Positions 17,980 through 26,866 of a DNA stretch of 64,000 nucleotides are shown one piece after another. Position numbers and translations under genes: made by a program. The notes under the pieces were generated by a model, which ran no database searches, was not told the origin of the DNA, and saw only the letters and a program-made list of their open reading frames with translations. The DNA lies in contig JAZOMO010000031.1 in NCBI GenBank assembly GCA_045654025.1, forward strand, positions 52,118 to 116,117. Direction: 5' to 3'. How positions within the stretch are numbered: position 1 is the stretch's first letter; every line of letters begins with the position of its first letter. This DNA is from Scatosoma sp045654025 (GTDB lineage Bacteria; Bacillota; Clostridia; Christensenellales; Borkfalkiaceae).

Positions 17980-19035
17980 TTACAAAATGAGCAAATCCTT
18001 TCTCGTTTTGCCCATAAAGCTTTTCACTTTTCCGTCCTTCAAGACGACGGTGTCTTCAATACGGATACCGTATTCACCCTCGACGTAAACGCCGGGCTCG
18101 TCCGTGAACACCATGCCGTCCACAAACGTCTTTTCCCCACGGATGCTAGCGGAAGGCTCTTCGTGGATATTCAACCCCACGCCGTGACCCAACGAATGAG
18201 TGAACAGCTCGCCGTAGCCGTTTGCCTGCAAGTAATCCCTTGCAATCGCATCGACTTCGATCCCCGTCATACCGGAAACCGCTTTCTCCTGCACCAACTC
18301 GTGCGCGCGGAGGACGTGCGCGTACGCCGCCTTGAACGCCTCGTGTTTGCCGTCGTCGCCAAACAGGAAGGTACGGGTGATGTCCGAACAGTAACCGTTG
18401 ACACGGCAACCAAAGTCCATCAAAATCTCATCGCCGAACTTCAAGGTCGTCAAACCCGTTTCGTGGTGAGGAACGGATGCGTTCGCGCCAAAGGCAACGA
18501 TGGTTTCAAACGCCAAGCCCTGCGCGCCCAACTTACGCATATTGTATTCAAGTTGCGCCGCCAACGCCGTCTCCGTCATCCCTTCGCGGATTTCAGGCAG
18601 CAGCATATTCAGCGCGTCCTCTGCAATCGAGCAAGCCTGCTGAATGTTGTTCAGCTCCCACTCGTTTTTGACAATCATACTTTCGGTGAACACCGCGTCG
18701 ATATCCACAAGCTCCGCGCCCGATTTCTGCAACGCCAAGAACCGCGCGTGGCTGGTATGCGAATAGGAAATACCGATACGCTTGTAAACGCCCAAAATTT
18801 CCGTCAACTTCTTACCGCCCCACAGTACGGGAACGACGTCCGAGCCGTCAAAAAACTTCTTCGCCGCCTCGATATATCGAGAATCGGTATAGAGGGTTGC
18901 GCCGTCCTTATCGATGAGCAGCGCGCCGTTTTCAGGCCCCATGCCCGTCGCATAGCGCATCAAAAATTCACACTCGCTATAAATCGCATCGACGTTCGCC
19001 GCCTCAAACAACTTTTTGCAATTCGTCAAAACCAT
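17980..19035 (-). CDS. M24 family Xaa-Pro peptidase
   Basis: Cytosolic metallo-aminopeptidase acting on Xaa-Pro peptides, 351 residues. The N-terminal creatinase-like domain (about 1-120) precedes the pita-bread domain. Metal ligands are visible as Asp in DFGCRVNGYCSDITRTF, His in HSLGHGVGLNIHE, Glu in TDEPGVYVEG and Glu in GIRIEDTVVL. AAGAGGAG precedes ATG 19035. It is directly upstream of efp, a conserved pairing in Firmicutes. Its own promoter lies at 19054-19082. Confidence 0.94.
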   Translation of the reverse strand: MVLTNCKKLFEAANVDAIYSECEFLMRYATGMGPENGALLIDKDGATLYTDSRYIEAAKKFFDGSDVVPVLWGGKKLTEILGVYKRIGISYSHTSHARFLALQKSGAELVDIDAVFTESMIVKNEWELNNIQQACSIAEDALNMLLPEIREGMTETALAAQLEYNMRKLGAQGLAFETIVAFGANASVPHHETGLTTLKFGDEILMDFGCRVNGYCSDITRTFLFGDDGKHEAFKAAYAHVLRAHELVQEKAVSGMTGIEVDAIARDYLQANGYGELFTHSLGHGVGLNIHEEPSASIRGEKTFVDGMVFTDEPGVYVEGEYGIRIEDTVVLKDGKVKSFMGKTRKDLLIL

Positions 19036-19053
19036 AACGATCTCCTCTTGTAT

Positions 19054-19082
19054 ATTCTACCAAATATTTTCTCGTTCGTCAA
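19054..19082 (-). promoter_or_regulatory. Sigma-70 type promoter of the M24 peptidase-efp unit
   Basis: On the minus strand: TTGACG, a 17-nt spacer, then TAGAAT. The predicted transcript starts about 10 nt before the AAGAGGAG ribosome-binding site. Both hexamers are 5 of 6 matches to consensus. Confidence 0.85.
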
Positions 19083-19099
19083 GTGGTAGAAACAGATAA

Positions 19100-19945
19100 T
19101 TATCTCTCAAAATACACTTTTTTCATCTCTTGCGCTTCCTTGGACTGCTTTCCAGAGGATTCGCTGACGATATAGGGCTCTAATTTCAGCTCTTTCAAAG
19201 CAATCGCAAGCGGAGAAAATTCCGGTCCATACACCGTATCTTCAAAGGTCAAGTGCTTGATTTCCCCCTTGACGGAGTACATAATCTTCGAAAAATGCAC
19301 GTGGAAATATTTTACCCTGTCGTAGCCGAGCTGGTCAATCATATACTGCAGGCGCGCCTTATAGTCTTCCACCGTTTTTAAAGAGCCCTGCTCTCTTGCG
19401 TTGATGTGTCCAAAGTCCACGCAGGGGGTGTAAACGGGGTCAATTTTACAAAATTCGACAATCTCTTCCAGCGTGCCGATTTGCGCCAACTTACCCATCG
19501 TTTCGGGGCAAAATATCATATCCTCGTAGCCGTTTTCGTAAATCAAATCACGCAGAATTTCCAGCCGCCGTTTGGTCAATTCCACCGCCTCAAAGCGTTG
19601 CGCTTTGCCCTGCGCCGCAGGATGAAACACCACTCGTTTGCCGCCCATCAGCTTTGCCATACGCGCAGAATCAAGGACGTAGCCGTACGATTTTTCCACC
19701 ATTTCCTCATCGGGGTTGGCGAAGTTGATAAAATACGGCGCATGTACGGAAATCTCCACGCCTGCCGCCGCAAACGCCGCGCCGATAGAACGGGCTTTTT
19801 CGTCCGTCATTCGCACCCCTCTTCCGAAGGAATACTCAAAGCAATCCAGCCCTAAATTTTTAACGAAGCCCGCCGATTGCTCGGTATGCGAATACCCAGC
19901 CGTATAAAAATCTTCGCAGTTGCCACTCGGTCCGAATTTTATCAT
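19100..19945 (-). CDS. nfo: Endonuclease IV-type AP endonuclease (TIM barrel)
   Basis: Predicted apurinic/apyrimidinic endonuclease of 281 residues. Metal-ligand positions of the family are visible: HAPYFINFANP, VFHPAAQGK, CPETMGKL, VDFGHINARE, HVHFSKI and the late VSESSG. It acts in base excision repair. The reading start is ATG 19945, overlapping ribF by 4 nt (ATGA). It is the last gene of the T-box-led pheS-pheT-truB-ribF run. An xylose-isomerase-like sugar-binding TIM protein is the alternative, but the ligand set favours Nfo. Confidence 0.88.
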   Translation of the reverse strand: MIKFGPSGNCEDFYTAGYSHTEQSAGFVKNLGLDCFEYSFGRGVRMTDEKARSIGAAFAAAGVEISVHAPYFINFANPDEEMVEKSYGYVLDSARMAKLMGGKRVVFHPAAQGKAQRFEAVELTKRRLEILRDLIYENGYEDMIFCPETMGKLAQIGTLEEIVEFCKIDPVYTPCVDFGHINAREQGSLKTVEDYKARLQYMIDQLGYDRVKYFHVHFSKIMYSVKGEIKHLTFEDTVYGPEFSPLAIALKELKLEPYIVSESSGKQSKEAQEMKKVYFER

Positions 19946-20808
19946 CTTTTGTTCTCCCTTATCTTATGCAAGTCTGCTTGTAGTTGCCGTTGCAAGTCCT
20001 CTACGCAAGCAAACTTTTGTATATCCCGTATTTTTCTTATAAATCGAACGGTCAATTCTTTGCCGTACAGGTCGCCGTCAAAGCCGTCAAGGTGGGTTTC
20101 AACGCACACCTGCTCCCCCGAAAAGGTCGGTTGCGTCCCAAAATTCGTAATTGCGCGATAGCATTTTTCGCCCACGACCACCTCGGATGCGTATACCCCG
20201 TAGGCAAGAGTGCATTTCTCCTGTGGATAGGTCAAATTCGCCGTGGGAAAGCCTATTGTTCGACCTACCCTTCTACCTTCTTGCACCTCTCCCATGAGGA
20301 AAAACGGCTCGCCCAGCAAGGCGTTTGCTACCTCTATCTTGCCTGCCATAAGGCACGCTTTGACGGTAGAGGCGCTGACTTTTTCGCCGTCCACCTCTAA
20401 AAGGGGCAACACCTCCACCTGCGCCGTCGTTAACTTGCGCAATAGTTCAGGGTCGCCCGCCGCCGATTTTCCAAAACGGAAATCCTCTCCGCAGACGAAG
20501 GCTTTCGGGGAAAACTGCTCCTCGACAAGCGCAACGAACGCCTGTGGGGATAACTCCTTAATCTCCGCAAACGGCAATTCTATTGCAAAATCGACACCTG
20601 CCCTGCGATAGATATTTTCCCTTTCGCGCAAGGTAAATACGCTGTCGCCCTTACCACCAGCAATCGTCATCACCCCAACGGGTAATCCGTATTCCTTGGC
20701 GCGTTCAAGCAAAAGGCGATGACCGATATGTAGGCCGTCAAAACCGCCCAACAGTATCACTCCCCCGCGCATATTCGATTGTTGCGAAAAACTTACCGTT
20801 TGAAACAT
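19942..20808 (-). CDS. ribF: Bifunctional riboflavin kinase / FAD synthetase
   Basis: Makes FMN and then FAD from riboflavin. In 288 residues the N-terminal adenylyltransferase domain has GGFDGLHIGHRLLL and SASTVKACL (ISSTxIR-like). The C-terminal flavokinase domain has GRRVGRTIGFPTANL, LAYGVYAS and ETHLDGFDGDLYGKEL. The order truB-ribF is widely conserved in bacteria. It starts 3 nt after the truB stop. Confidence 0.95.
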   Translation of the reverse strand: MFQTVSFSQQSNMRGGVILLGGFDGLHIGHRLLLERAKEYGLPVGVMTIAGGKGDSVFTLRERENIYRRAGVDFAIELPFAEIKELSPQAFVALVEEQFSPKAFVCGEDFRFGKSAAGDPELLRKLTTAQVEVLPLLEVDGEKVSASTVKACLMAGKIEVANALLGEPFFLMGEVQEGRRVGRTIGFPTANLTYPQEKCTLAYGVYASEVVVGEKCYRAITNFGTQPTFSGEQVCVETHLDGFDGDLYGKELTVRFIRKIRDIQKFACVEDLQRQLQADLHKIRENKR

Positions 20809-20811
20809 ATG

Positions 20812-21696
20812 TCAATTTAATTTCGTCTTGAGTTTTGCCCAGCCTGCTTTCACTTCGGCAATTCCATAAAAACTGCCGTCTTCGTTGTAAAACTTATACA
20901 ATCCGTCCTCAGTTTCAGCCGCCACGGTCATACCGTTTAACAGCTTGATTCGTTGCTTTTCCGTCGCCGTCAGCGTAGGATAGGACAATACGCTTTCGGT
21001 GGGAATAATATACTTTTCCAGTTCCTCAGGCGTAGGGTCTGCCTCTAAGACGGAGAAGGGAATAGCGTTGTCCTCGGTGAAAATACCGCTCTGCGTTCTG
21101 CGCAAAGCGCTCATCACAGCATTCGTACCCAAAGCCTCTGCCAAATCCCTGCCGATGGAACGGATATACGTACCGCCACCGCAACGAATTTTGACGCGGA
21201 AGGTGGTTTCGTTTACCTGACCAAGTACCGACATATCGTGAATGACGATTTTCTTGGGCGCAAGTTCAAAGTCTATCCCTGCGCGAGCGAGCTCGTAGCC
21301 ACGCTTGCCGCCCACGTTCTTTGCGCTGTATTTAGGAGGCAGCTGCATTACTTCGCCACACATCGTCGGCAAAACGTCTGCAATCTCCTTTTCAGACGGA
21401 ATACGCCCACCTAAGATAAGCTCTCCCGTGCTGTCCAAAGTATCGGACGACACCCCGAAGGTAAACTCGGCAATATACTCCTTTTCCTTTTCAAGGAAAT
21501 AATCGAACAGCCTCGTTGCATTTCCTGCCCCTACGGGCAATACGCCTGATGCGAGCGGGTCTAACGTACCCATGTGCCCACAGGGCATACCAGTCAGCCA
21601 TTTTAACTTGTTGACAACCGCCGAGGAAACGATCCCCGACGGTTTATCGACGTTAAAAAAGCTGCTGTTTTGCAGTTTTGGTGTCTTCTTGCCCAT
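20812..21696 (-). CDS. truB: tRNA pseudouridine(55) synthase
   Basis: Isomerises U55 in the T-loop of tRNAs. In 294 residues the start FNVDKPSGIVSS and the catalytic motif HMGTLDPLASGVLP (Asp46) are clear. RIRCGGGTYIRSIGRDLAEALG (read as two shorter pieces) is the second conserved block, and a PUA-like tail follows. Its ATG shares a base with the pheT stop (TAATG), so it is coupled to the phenylalanyl-tRNA synthetase genes. Confidence 0.96.
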   Translation of the reverse strand: MGKKTPKLQNSSFFNVDKPSGIVSSAVVNKLKWLTGMPCGHMGTLDPLASGVLPVGAGNATRLFDYFLEKEKEYIAEFTFGVSSDTLDSTGELILGGRIPSEKEIADVLPTMCGEVMQLPPKYSAKNVGGKRGYELARAGIDFELAPKKIVIHDMSVLGQVNETTFRVKIRCGGGTYIRSIGRDLAEALGTNAVMSALRRTQSGIFTEDNAIPFSVLEADPTPEELEKYIIPTESVLSYPTLTATEKQRIKLLNGMTVAAETEDGLYKFYNEDGSFYGIAEVKAGWAKLKTKLN

Positions 21697-24134
21697 TAGC
21701 GCAATTCAATCCCCAGCTTAAATTTCAGGTTACCCAAAATCTTCTTCACAAACCCGTCAAGGTTTTCAGGCGTGAACGCCTTTTCTGCCTGCGCGTCGGG
21801 CGTAAAGGTCAGCGTGAACGCCATACTCTTTTTGCCTTCGGGCAGCTGTCCGCCACGGTATACGTCAAAGAGAGTCGCCTTCGTCAAATACTTGCACGAA
21901 TGGAGTAGCACCTCTTCGATTTCGCCACAGGTCAGTTTCTCATCGACAATCAACGCAAGGTCGCGTTGCATTGCAGGGAATTTAGGCAGGTTGGTATAGC
22001 GGATACCGTCGTCCATTTCTTCGGACAGAGCGCAAAGATCCAACTCACCAAGGTACACCTTCTTATCCAAGCCAAGGGACAACGCAATCGCAGGGTCAAG
22101 CTCCCCGATTTCACCCACCACCGTCTTGCCAAGCAATACGCTTGCGGAAACGCCGGGGTGCAGATAAGGCTTCTGCGCGCGTTCGTAGGTCAAAGGCAGG
22201 TGGAAAGTTTCCGCCAAAGCTTCAACCGTACCCTTAATATCAAAGAAATCACACTTCGCGCCCCAGATTGCAAACACAAGGTGTTTGCGTTCCTCGGGCT
22301 GTTCGCTTGCCGCCGTGTTGCGAGGCAGGTAGATGTTTGCAATCTCGAATTCTCTGCCCTCGTCGTTGCCTCTGCGGATATTGCGTACTGCGTTTCCGAG
22401 CATCGAAGGCGCAAGGAAGGTACGCATAATCGACAATTCCTCGCTGATGGGGTTGAGAATACGCACCGCGTTTCTCTCCGCTCCGTCTTCGGGAATACGC
22501 ATCAAGTCTAAATCCTTAGGGGAATAGAAGGAATAGTTGTACGCCTCGTAATAGCCCTGCGTTTTCATCAAGGTCTTTACGTGCATTTCCTTCTTCTGCT
22601 CATCCGTCAAACCACCGCCCGTCACCGATGCCTTTTCCAAGAACGTGGGCACAAGGTGGTCATAGCCGTACATACGGATAATTTCTTCCGCAAGGTCAGG
22701 ATAGCCGTCCACGTCGTCACGGTAGCCAGGAACAACCACCGTCAAGGTATCGCCGTCAATCTCAGGACGGAATTGGAGTCTCGACAGAATTGCCAAAATT
22801 TCATCGTTCGGTACTTCGATCCCCAGTAAAGCGTTGATTTTCGCCACGCTTGCGGTCATCGTGCGTTCGGTCAAGTCCGCCGCGCAAACGTCCGCGCAAA
22901 CGTCGGTGACAACGCCACAGCCAAGCTCCTCAATGAGGTGCAACGCGCGCGCCATACCAAAGCCGTTCGTATACGCATCCACGCCCTTTTCGAAACGGGA
23001 AGAGGAGTCGGAGGATTGCCCCAGCGCTCTTGCCGTCTTTCTGACGCTGTCGCGCGCAAACTTTGCCGATTCAAAGTAGACGTTTTTCGTGCTGTCTTTA
23101 ATTTCGCTGTTTAAGCCACCCATAATCCCTGCCAGCGCAACGGGTTTATTGCCGTCGCAGATGACGAGGTTTTCGGGATTTAAAGTAAATTCCTTTTCGT
23201 CCAGCGTGATAATCTTTTCGCCTTCGGTCGCCCGTCTTACGACGATTTTTCTGCCGCCGATCTCGTCCGCATCAAAGGCGTGCATCGGCTGACCGATTTC
23301 CAAAAGTACGAAGTTCGTAATATCGACGATAGGCGAAATCGAACGGATACCCGACAGCGCCAAACGCTTACGCATCCAAGCAGGGGTCCTACCGCCCTGC
23401 ACATTCTCTACGTAATGCCCTACGTAGCGGGGACAAAGGTCGGGCGCAAGCACCTCTACCGTGATGGGAGCCGCACTCGTTTTCTGCGCCGTAAAGGAAA
23501 TATCAGGAGCTTTCAAGGGTTTACAAAGCACCGCCGCTACTTCGCGCGCGATACCCAAAACGCTCTGACAATCGGGGCGGTTTGCCGTAATGGAAATATC
23601 AAAAATCCAGTCGTCCAAACCAACGATTTTCTTAATATCCTCGCCCACGGGCGCATCCTTTGCAAGGTCAAGCAAGCCGTTGACTTCCGCTCCTTCGTAA
23701 TAATCGTCGTTGATACCAAGCTCCTCACCAGAGCACAGCATACCGCACGATTCTACGCCACGGAGCTTGCCTTTTTTAATCTTCTTGACCGCATCGGGGT
23801 TCTTTTCAAGCTGACGAGGGTCGCTTTCCACAACCGTCGAACCGTCCAAAGCGCAGGGCGTTTTCATGCCAACGTACACGTTGGGCGCACCCGTAACGAT
23901 TTGCAATTCTCTGCCGTATTCCTCCCCGCAGTCCACAACGCAAATCTGCATATGGTCGCTGTCAGGATGAGGGGTAAGCGCCTTTACTTCACCCACCACT
24001 ACACGGTTAATCTTTTCGCCAAGGTAGATAATCTCTTCCACCTCAAAACCGCAAGAGAACAGCTTTTCTGCCAGCTCCTCTGCGGAAACCTCTATATCAA
24101 CGTAATCTTTTAACCAACTGAAAGGTACTTTCAT
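21696..24134 (-). CDS. pheT: Phenylalanyl-tRNA synthetase beta subunit
   Basis: Large subunit of the heterotetrameric PheRS, 812 residues. Domains in order are an N-terminal EMAP-like tRNA-binding domain (HPDSDHMQICVVDCG, about 40-150), the B3/B4 editing region (about 210-390), the B5 domain (about 400-480), the catalytic-like core, and a C-terminal FDX-ACB anticodon-binding domain (KFPAMQRDLALIVDEKLT and on). Start is ATG 24134 after an AGGAGAAA site. It lies 71 nt downstream of pheS. Confidence 0.97.
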   Translation of the reverse strand: MKVPFSWLKDYVDIEVSAEELAEKLFSCGFEVEEIIYLGEKINRVVVGEVKALTPHPDSDHMQICVVDCGEEYGRELQIVTGAPNVYVGMKTPCALDGSTVVESDPRQLEKNPDAVKKIKKGKLRGVESCGMLCSGEELGINDDYYEGAEVNGLLDLAKDAPVGEDIKKIVGLDDWIFDISITANRPDCQSVLGIAREVAAVLCKPLKAPDISFTAQKTSAAPITVEVLAPDLCPRYVGHYVENVQGGRTPAWMRKRLALSGIRSISPIVDITNFVLLEIGQPMHAFDADEIGGRKIVVRRATEGEKIITLDEKEFTLNPENLVICDGNKPVALAGIMGGLNSEIKDSTKNVYFESAKFARDSVRKTARALGQSSDSSSRFEKGVDAYTNGFGMARALHLIEELGCGVVTDVCADVCAADLTERTMTASVAKINALLGIEVPNDEILAILSRLQFRPEIDGDTLTVVVPGYRDDVDGYPDLAEEIIRMYGYDHLVPTFLEKASVTGGGLTDEQKKEMHVKTLMKTQGYYEAYNYSFYSPKDLDLMRIPEDGAERNAVRILNPISEELSIMRTFLAPSMLGNAVRNIRRGNDEGREFEIANIYLPRNTAASEQPEERKHLVFAIWGAKCDFFDIKGTVEALAETFHLPLTYERAQKPYLHPGVSASVLLGKTVVGEIGELDPAIALSLGLDKKVYLGELDLCALSEEMDDGIRYTNLPKFPAMQRDLALIVDEKLTCGEIEEVLLHSCKYLTKATLFDVYRGGQLPEGKKSMAFTLTFTPDAQAEKAFTPENLDGFVKKILGNLKFKLGIELR

Positions 24135-24205
24135 GTTTTTCTCCTAATTTTGTTTATCGAATTCAAAGTATGCGTCGCCCTTAAACGGCGCAGTATATCC
24201 GTCGT

Positions 24206-25219
24206 TTAATCTTCAAACTGAGAAATGAAACGTAAATCGTTTTCAAACAAAGTCTTAATGTTATTGATACCGTACTTGAGCATCGCGATACGCTCGATAC
24301 CCATACCGAACGCAAAGCCCGTGTAGACGTCGGGGTCAACGCCGCAGTTTTCAAGAACGTGGCGGTTTACCATACCTGCGCCCAACACTTCAATCCAGCC
24401 CGTGCCCTTGCAAAGACGACAGCCCTTGCCGCCACACTCCGAGCAGGAAAGGTCTACCTCTACGCTCGGTTCCGTGAACGGGAAGTAGGACGGGCGCAAG
24501 CGTACCTTCGTGGACGAAGTGAACATCTTTCTTGCAAATTCACCCAACATACCCTGCAGGTCGCAGAGGGTGATACCCTTATCGACTACCAAGCCTTCCA
24601 TTTGGTGGAACATAGGCGAATGGGTAGCGTCGTCGTCCGAACGGAACACTCTACCGGGCGAAAGGATTTTAATGGGCGGCTGCCCCTTTTCCATAACACG
24701 GATTTGCCCCGCCGAGGTCTGCGTTCTTAAGAGCAGGTTTTCCGCCAAATAGAAGGTATCCTGCATATCTCTTGCAGGGTGGTCCTTCGGGGTATTCAAA
24801 GCCGTGAAGTTGTAATAATCAGTTTCGATTTCAGGTCCTTCAAACACCTTAAAGCCCATACCAGCGAAGATGTCGATGAGCTCGTTTTTCACCATCGTGA
24901 TGGGGTGCAAAGCCCCTGCGTGGTATTTCTTACCGGGCATGGAAATATCAATACGCTCCGCGGCGTATTTTTGTTGCATTTCCTTTTCCTTTACGACCAC
25001 AGCGCGCGCCTCAAAAGCCGCCTCCATGCTCTGTTTAAATTCGTTGACAATTTTCCCAAAGACGGGTTTTTCTTCCTTAGGCAAATCCTTCATACCTGCC
25101 ATCACCGTCTTCAATTCCTGTTGGAATTTTACTTTCAGCTCGTAGAGCGCTCTACCACTCTCCGTGCCTTCCATCGCCGCCAAAATTTCAGCGCGCAACG
25201 CATTGATTTTTTCCTGCAT
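24206..25219 (-). CDS. pheS: Phenylalanyl-tRNA synthetase alpha subunit
   Basis: Catalytic subunit of PheRS, 337 residues, class II synthetase. The N-terminal coiled coil covers about 1-85. Motif 2 is RVFRSDDDATHSPMFHQ, and motif 3 is FAFGMGIERIAMLKYG. A CSECGGKGCRLCKG insert after motif 2 is a family feature. ATG 25219 is the start, with GGAGG 10 nt upstream; reading further upstream would run into the leader. Expression should be governed by the T-box leader at 25376-25630. Confidence 0.97.
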   Translation of the reverse strand: MQEKINALRAEILAAMEGTESGRALYELKVKFQQELKTVMAGMKDLPKEEKPVFGKIVNEFKQSMEAAFEARAVVVKEKEMQQKYAAERIDISMPGKKYHAGALHPITMVKNELIDIFAGMGFKVFEGPEIETDYYNFTALNTPKDHPARDMQDTFYLAENLLLRTQTSAGQIRVMEKGQPPIKILSPGRVFRSDDDATHSPMFHQMEGLVVDKGITLCDLQGMLGEFARKMFTSSTKVRLRPSYFPFTEPSVEVDLSCSECGGKGCRLCKGTGWIEVLGAGMVNRHVLENCGVDPDVYTGFAFGMGIERIAMLKYGINNIKTLFENDLRFISQFED

Positions 25220-25375
25220 ATGTTTTCTTCCTCCGAAGTTTTTTACATGATATATATTTTCGTCATAAAATACAAGCAAGACAAGGAGAACGAGGCTTTC
25301 CCGACGGGATATTTACAGAAGTAAATGAGTGAGGGAAAACGCAAGTCCGACGAAGTATCGCGCCGTATTTTATAG

Positions 25376-25630
25376 AAAAAACGCCCTGTGTGCCAAAAGA
25401 CACACAGGGCGACCTTGTATCGCTGTACCACCTGTATTCGCAAGGCTTTACGCCCTGCCTCATTTTTCGCTTTCACGCGCGAACCACGGCAACGGCTACT
25501 GCTATTTCACCGTCACAGCTCCCAAGCGAAACGGCAATTTTTCTTCGCTTTGCGCCTTTCAGCCCACGGACGCAATCTCTGGAAAACGAATATACGAAAA
25601 ACGCCAACTTGTTCTCAGCCTTTATCTATT
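25376..25630 (-). promoter_or_regulatory. T-box leader controlling pheST and downstream genes
   Basis: The minus-strand transcript holds a T-box sequence AGGTGGTACAGCG (25422-25434) inside an antiterminator whose CCTTG and CAAGG arms bracket it at about 25412-25447. The competing intrinsic terminator CGCCCTGTGTG / CACACAGGGCG with TTTTTT lies at 25376-25411. An AGAGA bulge and a GTGGGCTGAAAGG apical region fit Stem I. A UUC triplet at 25528-25530 is a possible Phe specifier, but I could not fold Stem I with certainty. Uncharged tRNA(Phe) should favour read-through. Confidence 0.92.
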
Positions 25631-25636
25631 GATAAA

Positions 25637-25665
25637 ATTATACTCGTTTTCTTTTGATTTGTCAA
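25637..25665 (-). promoter_or_regulatory. Consensus promoter of the pheST T-box operon
   Basis: On the minus strand: TTGACA, a 17-nt spacer, then TATAAT. This is a perfect consensus sigma-70 promoter, with transcription predicted to start near 25630. It is only about 25 nt beyond the mscL stop codon. Confidence 0.95.
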
Positions 25666-25689
25666 TCGTTTTACAGCATTTACTCAATT

Positions 25690-26337
25690 TTATTTTGATT
25701 TCAGCTCTTCCAAAATCGCCTGCAACAACACGGTATTTGCCATTTCTTTTTCTTCGGCAAGCCGAGCCGCCTCTGCCGCCGCTTTTGCTTCTTCCGCCGC
25801 CTTTACTGCCTTTGCTTCTTCCGCCTCCTTCTGCGCCACCGCTACTCTTACCGCGTAAATTTCCAAAGCTTGCTTTTTGCTTACCTTCTGTTCTTTACGG
25901 ATAGCGCGCACGGCCTTTCTCAACTGACGCTTGTTCGCCGCCTCACCTTCCACCAGCTCCTTCGCCTCGTTCAAGCGGTTGATAATCTTTACGATAGTAA
26001 ACAGCACGAAGGCAATCAATAAGAAGTTGATGATAGAGCTAATAAACGCGCCCCAGTCAATATAAATCGAGTTTGCAAGGTCGACCGTAACACCGTCTTC
26101 TAAATACGCAGGTTCACCCAAAATCGTCACAGCGCCTTTCAAGGCATTCCCGCCTAAAACCATTGCAATCAGCCAGTTGATAAACGGCTTTAAGATATAA
26201 TTCGACAAACCGTTGACAATCCCTGTGAACGCGCCACCGACGATAACACCGACGGACATATCGAGAACGTTGCCACGGGTGATAAATTTCTTAAATTCCT
26301 CAAAAAAACCAGTAATTGCCTTAAATCTCTTTTTCAT
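25690..26337 (-). CDS. mscL: Large-conductance mechanosensitive channel with extended C-terminal coiled coil
   Basis: Pentameric osmotic safety valve of the inner membrane. In 215 residues the N-terminal amphipathic helix FEEFKKFITRGNVLDMSVGV leads into TM1 (about 22-45). A periplasmic loop follows, then TM2 (about 92-118). The last 90 residues are a long Ala/Glu/Lys helix, including KAVKAAEEAKAAAEAARLAE. Usual MscL is about 120-150 residues, so the cytoplasmic bundle is extended. AAAGGAAGG precedes the ATG and the gene has its own promoter. Confidence 0.95.
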   Translation of the reverse strand: MKKRFKAITGFFEEFKKFITRGNVLDMSVGVIVGGAFTGIVNGLSNYILKPFINWLIAMVLGGNALKGAVTILGEPAYLEDGVTVDLANSIYIDWGAFISSIINFLLIAFVLFTIVKIINRLNEAKELVEGEAANKRQLRKAVRAIRKEQKVSKKQALEIYAVRVAVAQKEAEEAKAVKAAEEAKAAAEAARLAEEKEMANTVLLQAILEELKSK

Positions 26338-26369
26338 TTTTTCATACCTTCCTTTGTTCGGTTTTCTTT

Positions 26370-26398
26370 ATTGTACTATATAAAAACCCATTCGTCAA
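26370..26398 (-). promoter_or_regulatory. Promoter of mscL
   Basis: On the minus strand: TTGACG, 17-nt spacer, TACAAT. The predicted start leaves a leader of about 27 nt containing AAAGGAAGG, making mscL a separate transcription unit. Confidence 0.87.
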
Positions 26399-26403
26399 TG
26401 GCT

Positions 26404-26453
26404 AAATGAAAAAAAGAAGGAAATCTTTTCTAATTTTTCCCTCTTCTTTTTTG
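26404..26453 (-). terminator. Probable terminator after the coat-like gene pair
   Basis: On the minus strand GAAGAGGGAAA pairs imperfectly with TTTCCTTC (a small bulge) around an A-rich loop, followed by TTTTTTT. It lies just past the stop of the 70-residue coat-like gene. Confidence 0.55.
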
Positions 26454-26458
26454 ATTTT

Positions 26459-26671
26459 TCACATTTTTGGCTGTTTTTGCAACATTTCCTCTAAACGCCC
26501 CATAACTTCTAGCAAATCGGTTTCATACTCTGACAGCAAAGCCCTTGCCTCTTTCGTCTCCACGCCACCTGCCGCCCCGCGATAAACAGCCGCTAAACTC
26601 CTTTCAAAAAACAGCATATCGAACAGCGTATCCTTTTCATTCAGAGTCACTTCCCGTTTTTCCAGTTTCAT
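26459..26671 (-). CDS. Small CotF/spore-coat-like protein
   Basis: 70 residues, predicted mostly helical. The stretch LNEKDTLFDMLFFERSLAAV resembles the NEKD...D.L..EK start of CotF-like spore-coat proteins, which are four-helix-bundle relatives. The C-terminus (SEYETDLLEVMGRLEEMLQ) fits the second helix. GGAGGTG lies 8 nt before ATG 26671. The start is inside the 3' end of the upstream small gene (35-nt overlap in another frame), so the two are translationally coupled. The family call is from memory of the motif and is moderate. Confidence 0.65.
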   Translation of the reverse strand: MKLEKREVTLNEKDTLFDMLFFERSLAAVYRGAAGGVETKEARALLSEYETDLLEVMGRLEEMLQKQPKM

Positions 26672-26864
26672 CCGATTCCACCTCCACTTTTTCTTTGCAT
26701 TCCTCGCCCAAAAGCTGGGAGAGCTTTTCTGCCCGTTCAATATGCAACTCCGCAAGTTCCTGCATCATTGCCGCAAGCTGTACATCCGTCAAAGTCCTGC
26801 TATACACGCAGGCTTTGCGTTGCGCCAAGATTTCCAACTTTTTTAGTTCCTTTAAGCCCTGCAT
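26637..26864 (-). CDS. Small helical protein, partner of the CotF-like protein
   Basis: 75 residues. Residues 1-55 are helical and amphipathic (LKELKKLEILAQRKACVYSR, then MMQELAELHIERAEKLSQLL). The last 20 are acidic, ending ETGKTGSDSE. The heptad spacing suggests helix-bundle pairing with the downstream product. AGGGGG 8 nt before the ATG serves as ribosome-binding site, and the same G-run is the 3' arm of the nth terminator. I infer a spore-coat or coat-assembly role only from the neighbour. Confidence 0.6.
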   Translation of the reverse strand: MQGLKELKKLEILAQRKACVYSRTLTDVQLAAMMQELAELHIERAEKLSQLLGEECKEKVEVESDETGKTGSDSE

Positions 26865-26866
26865 AC

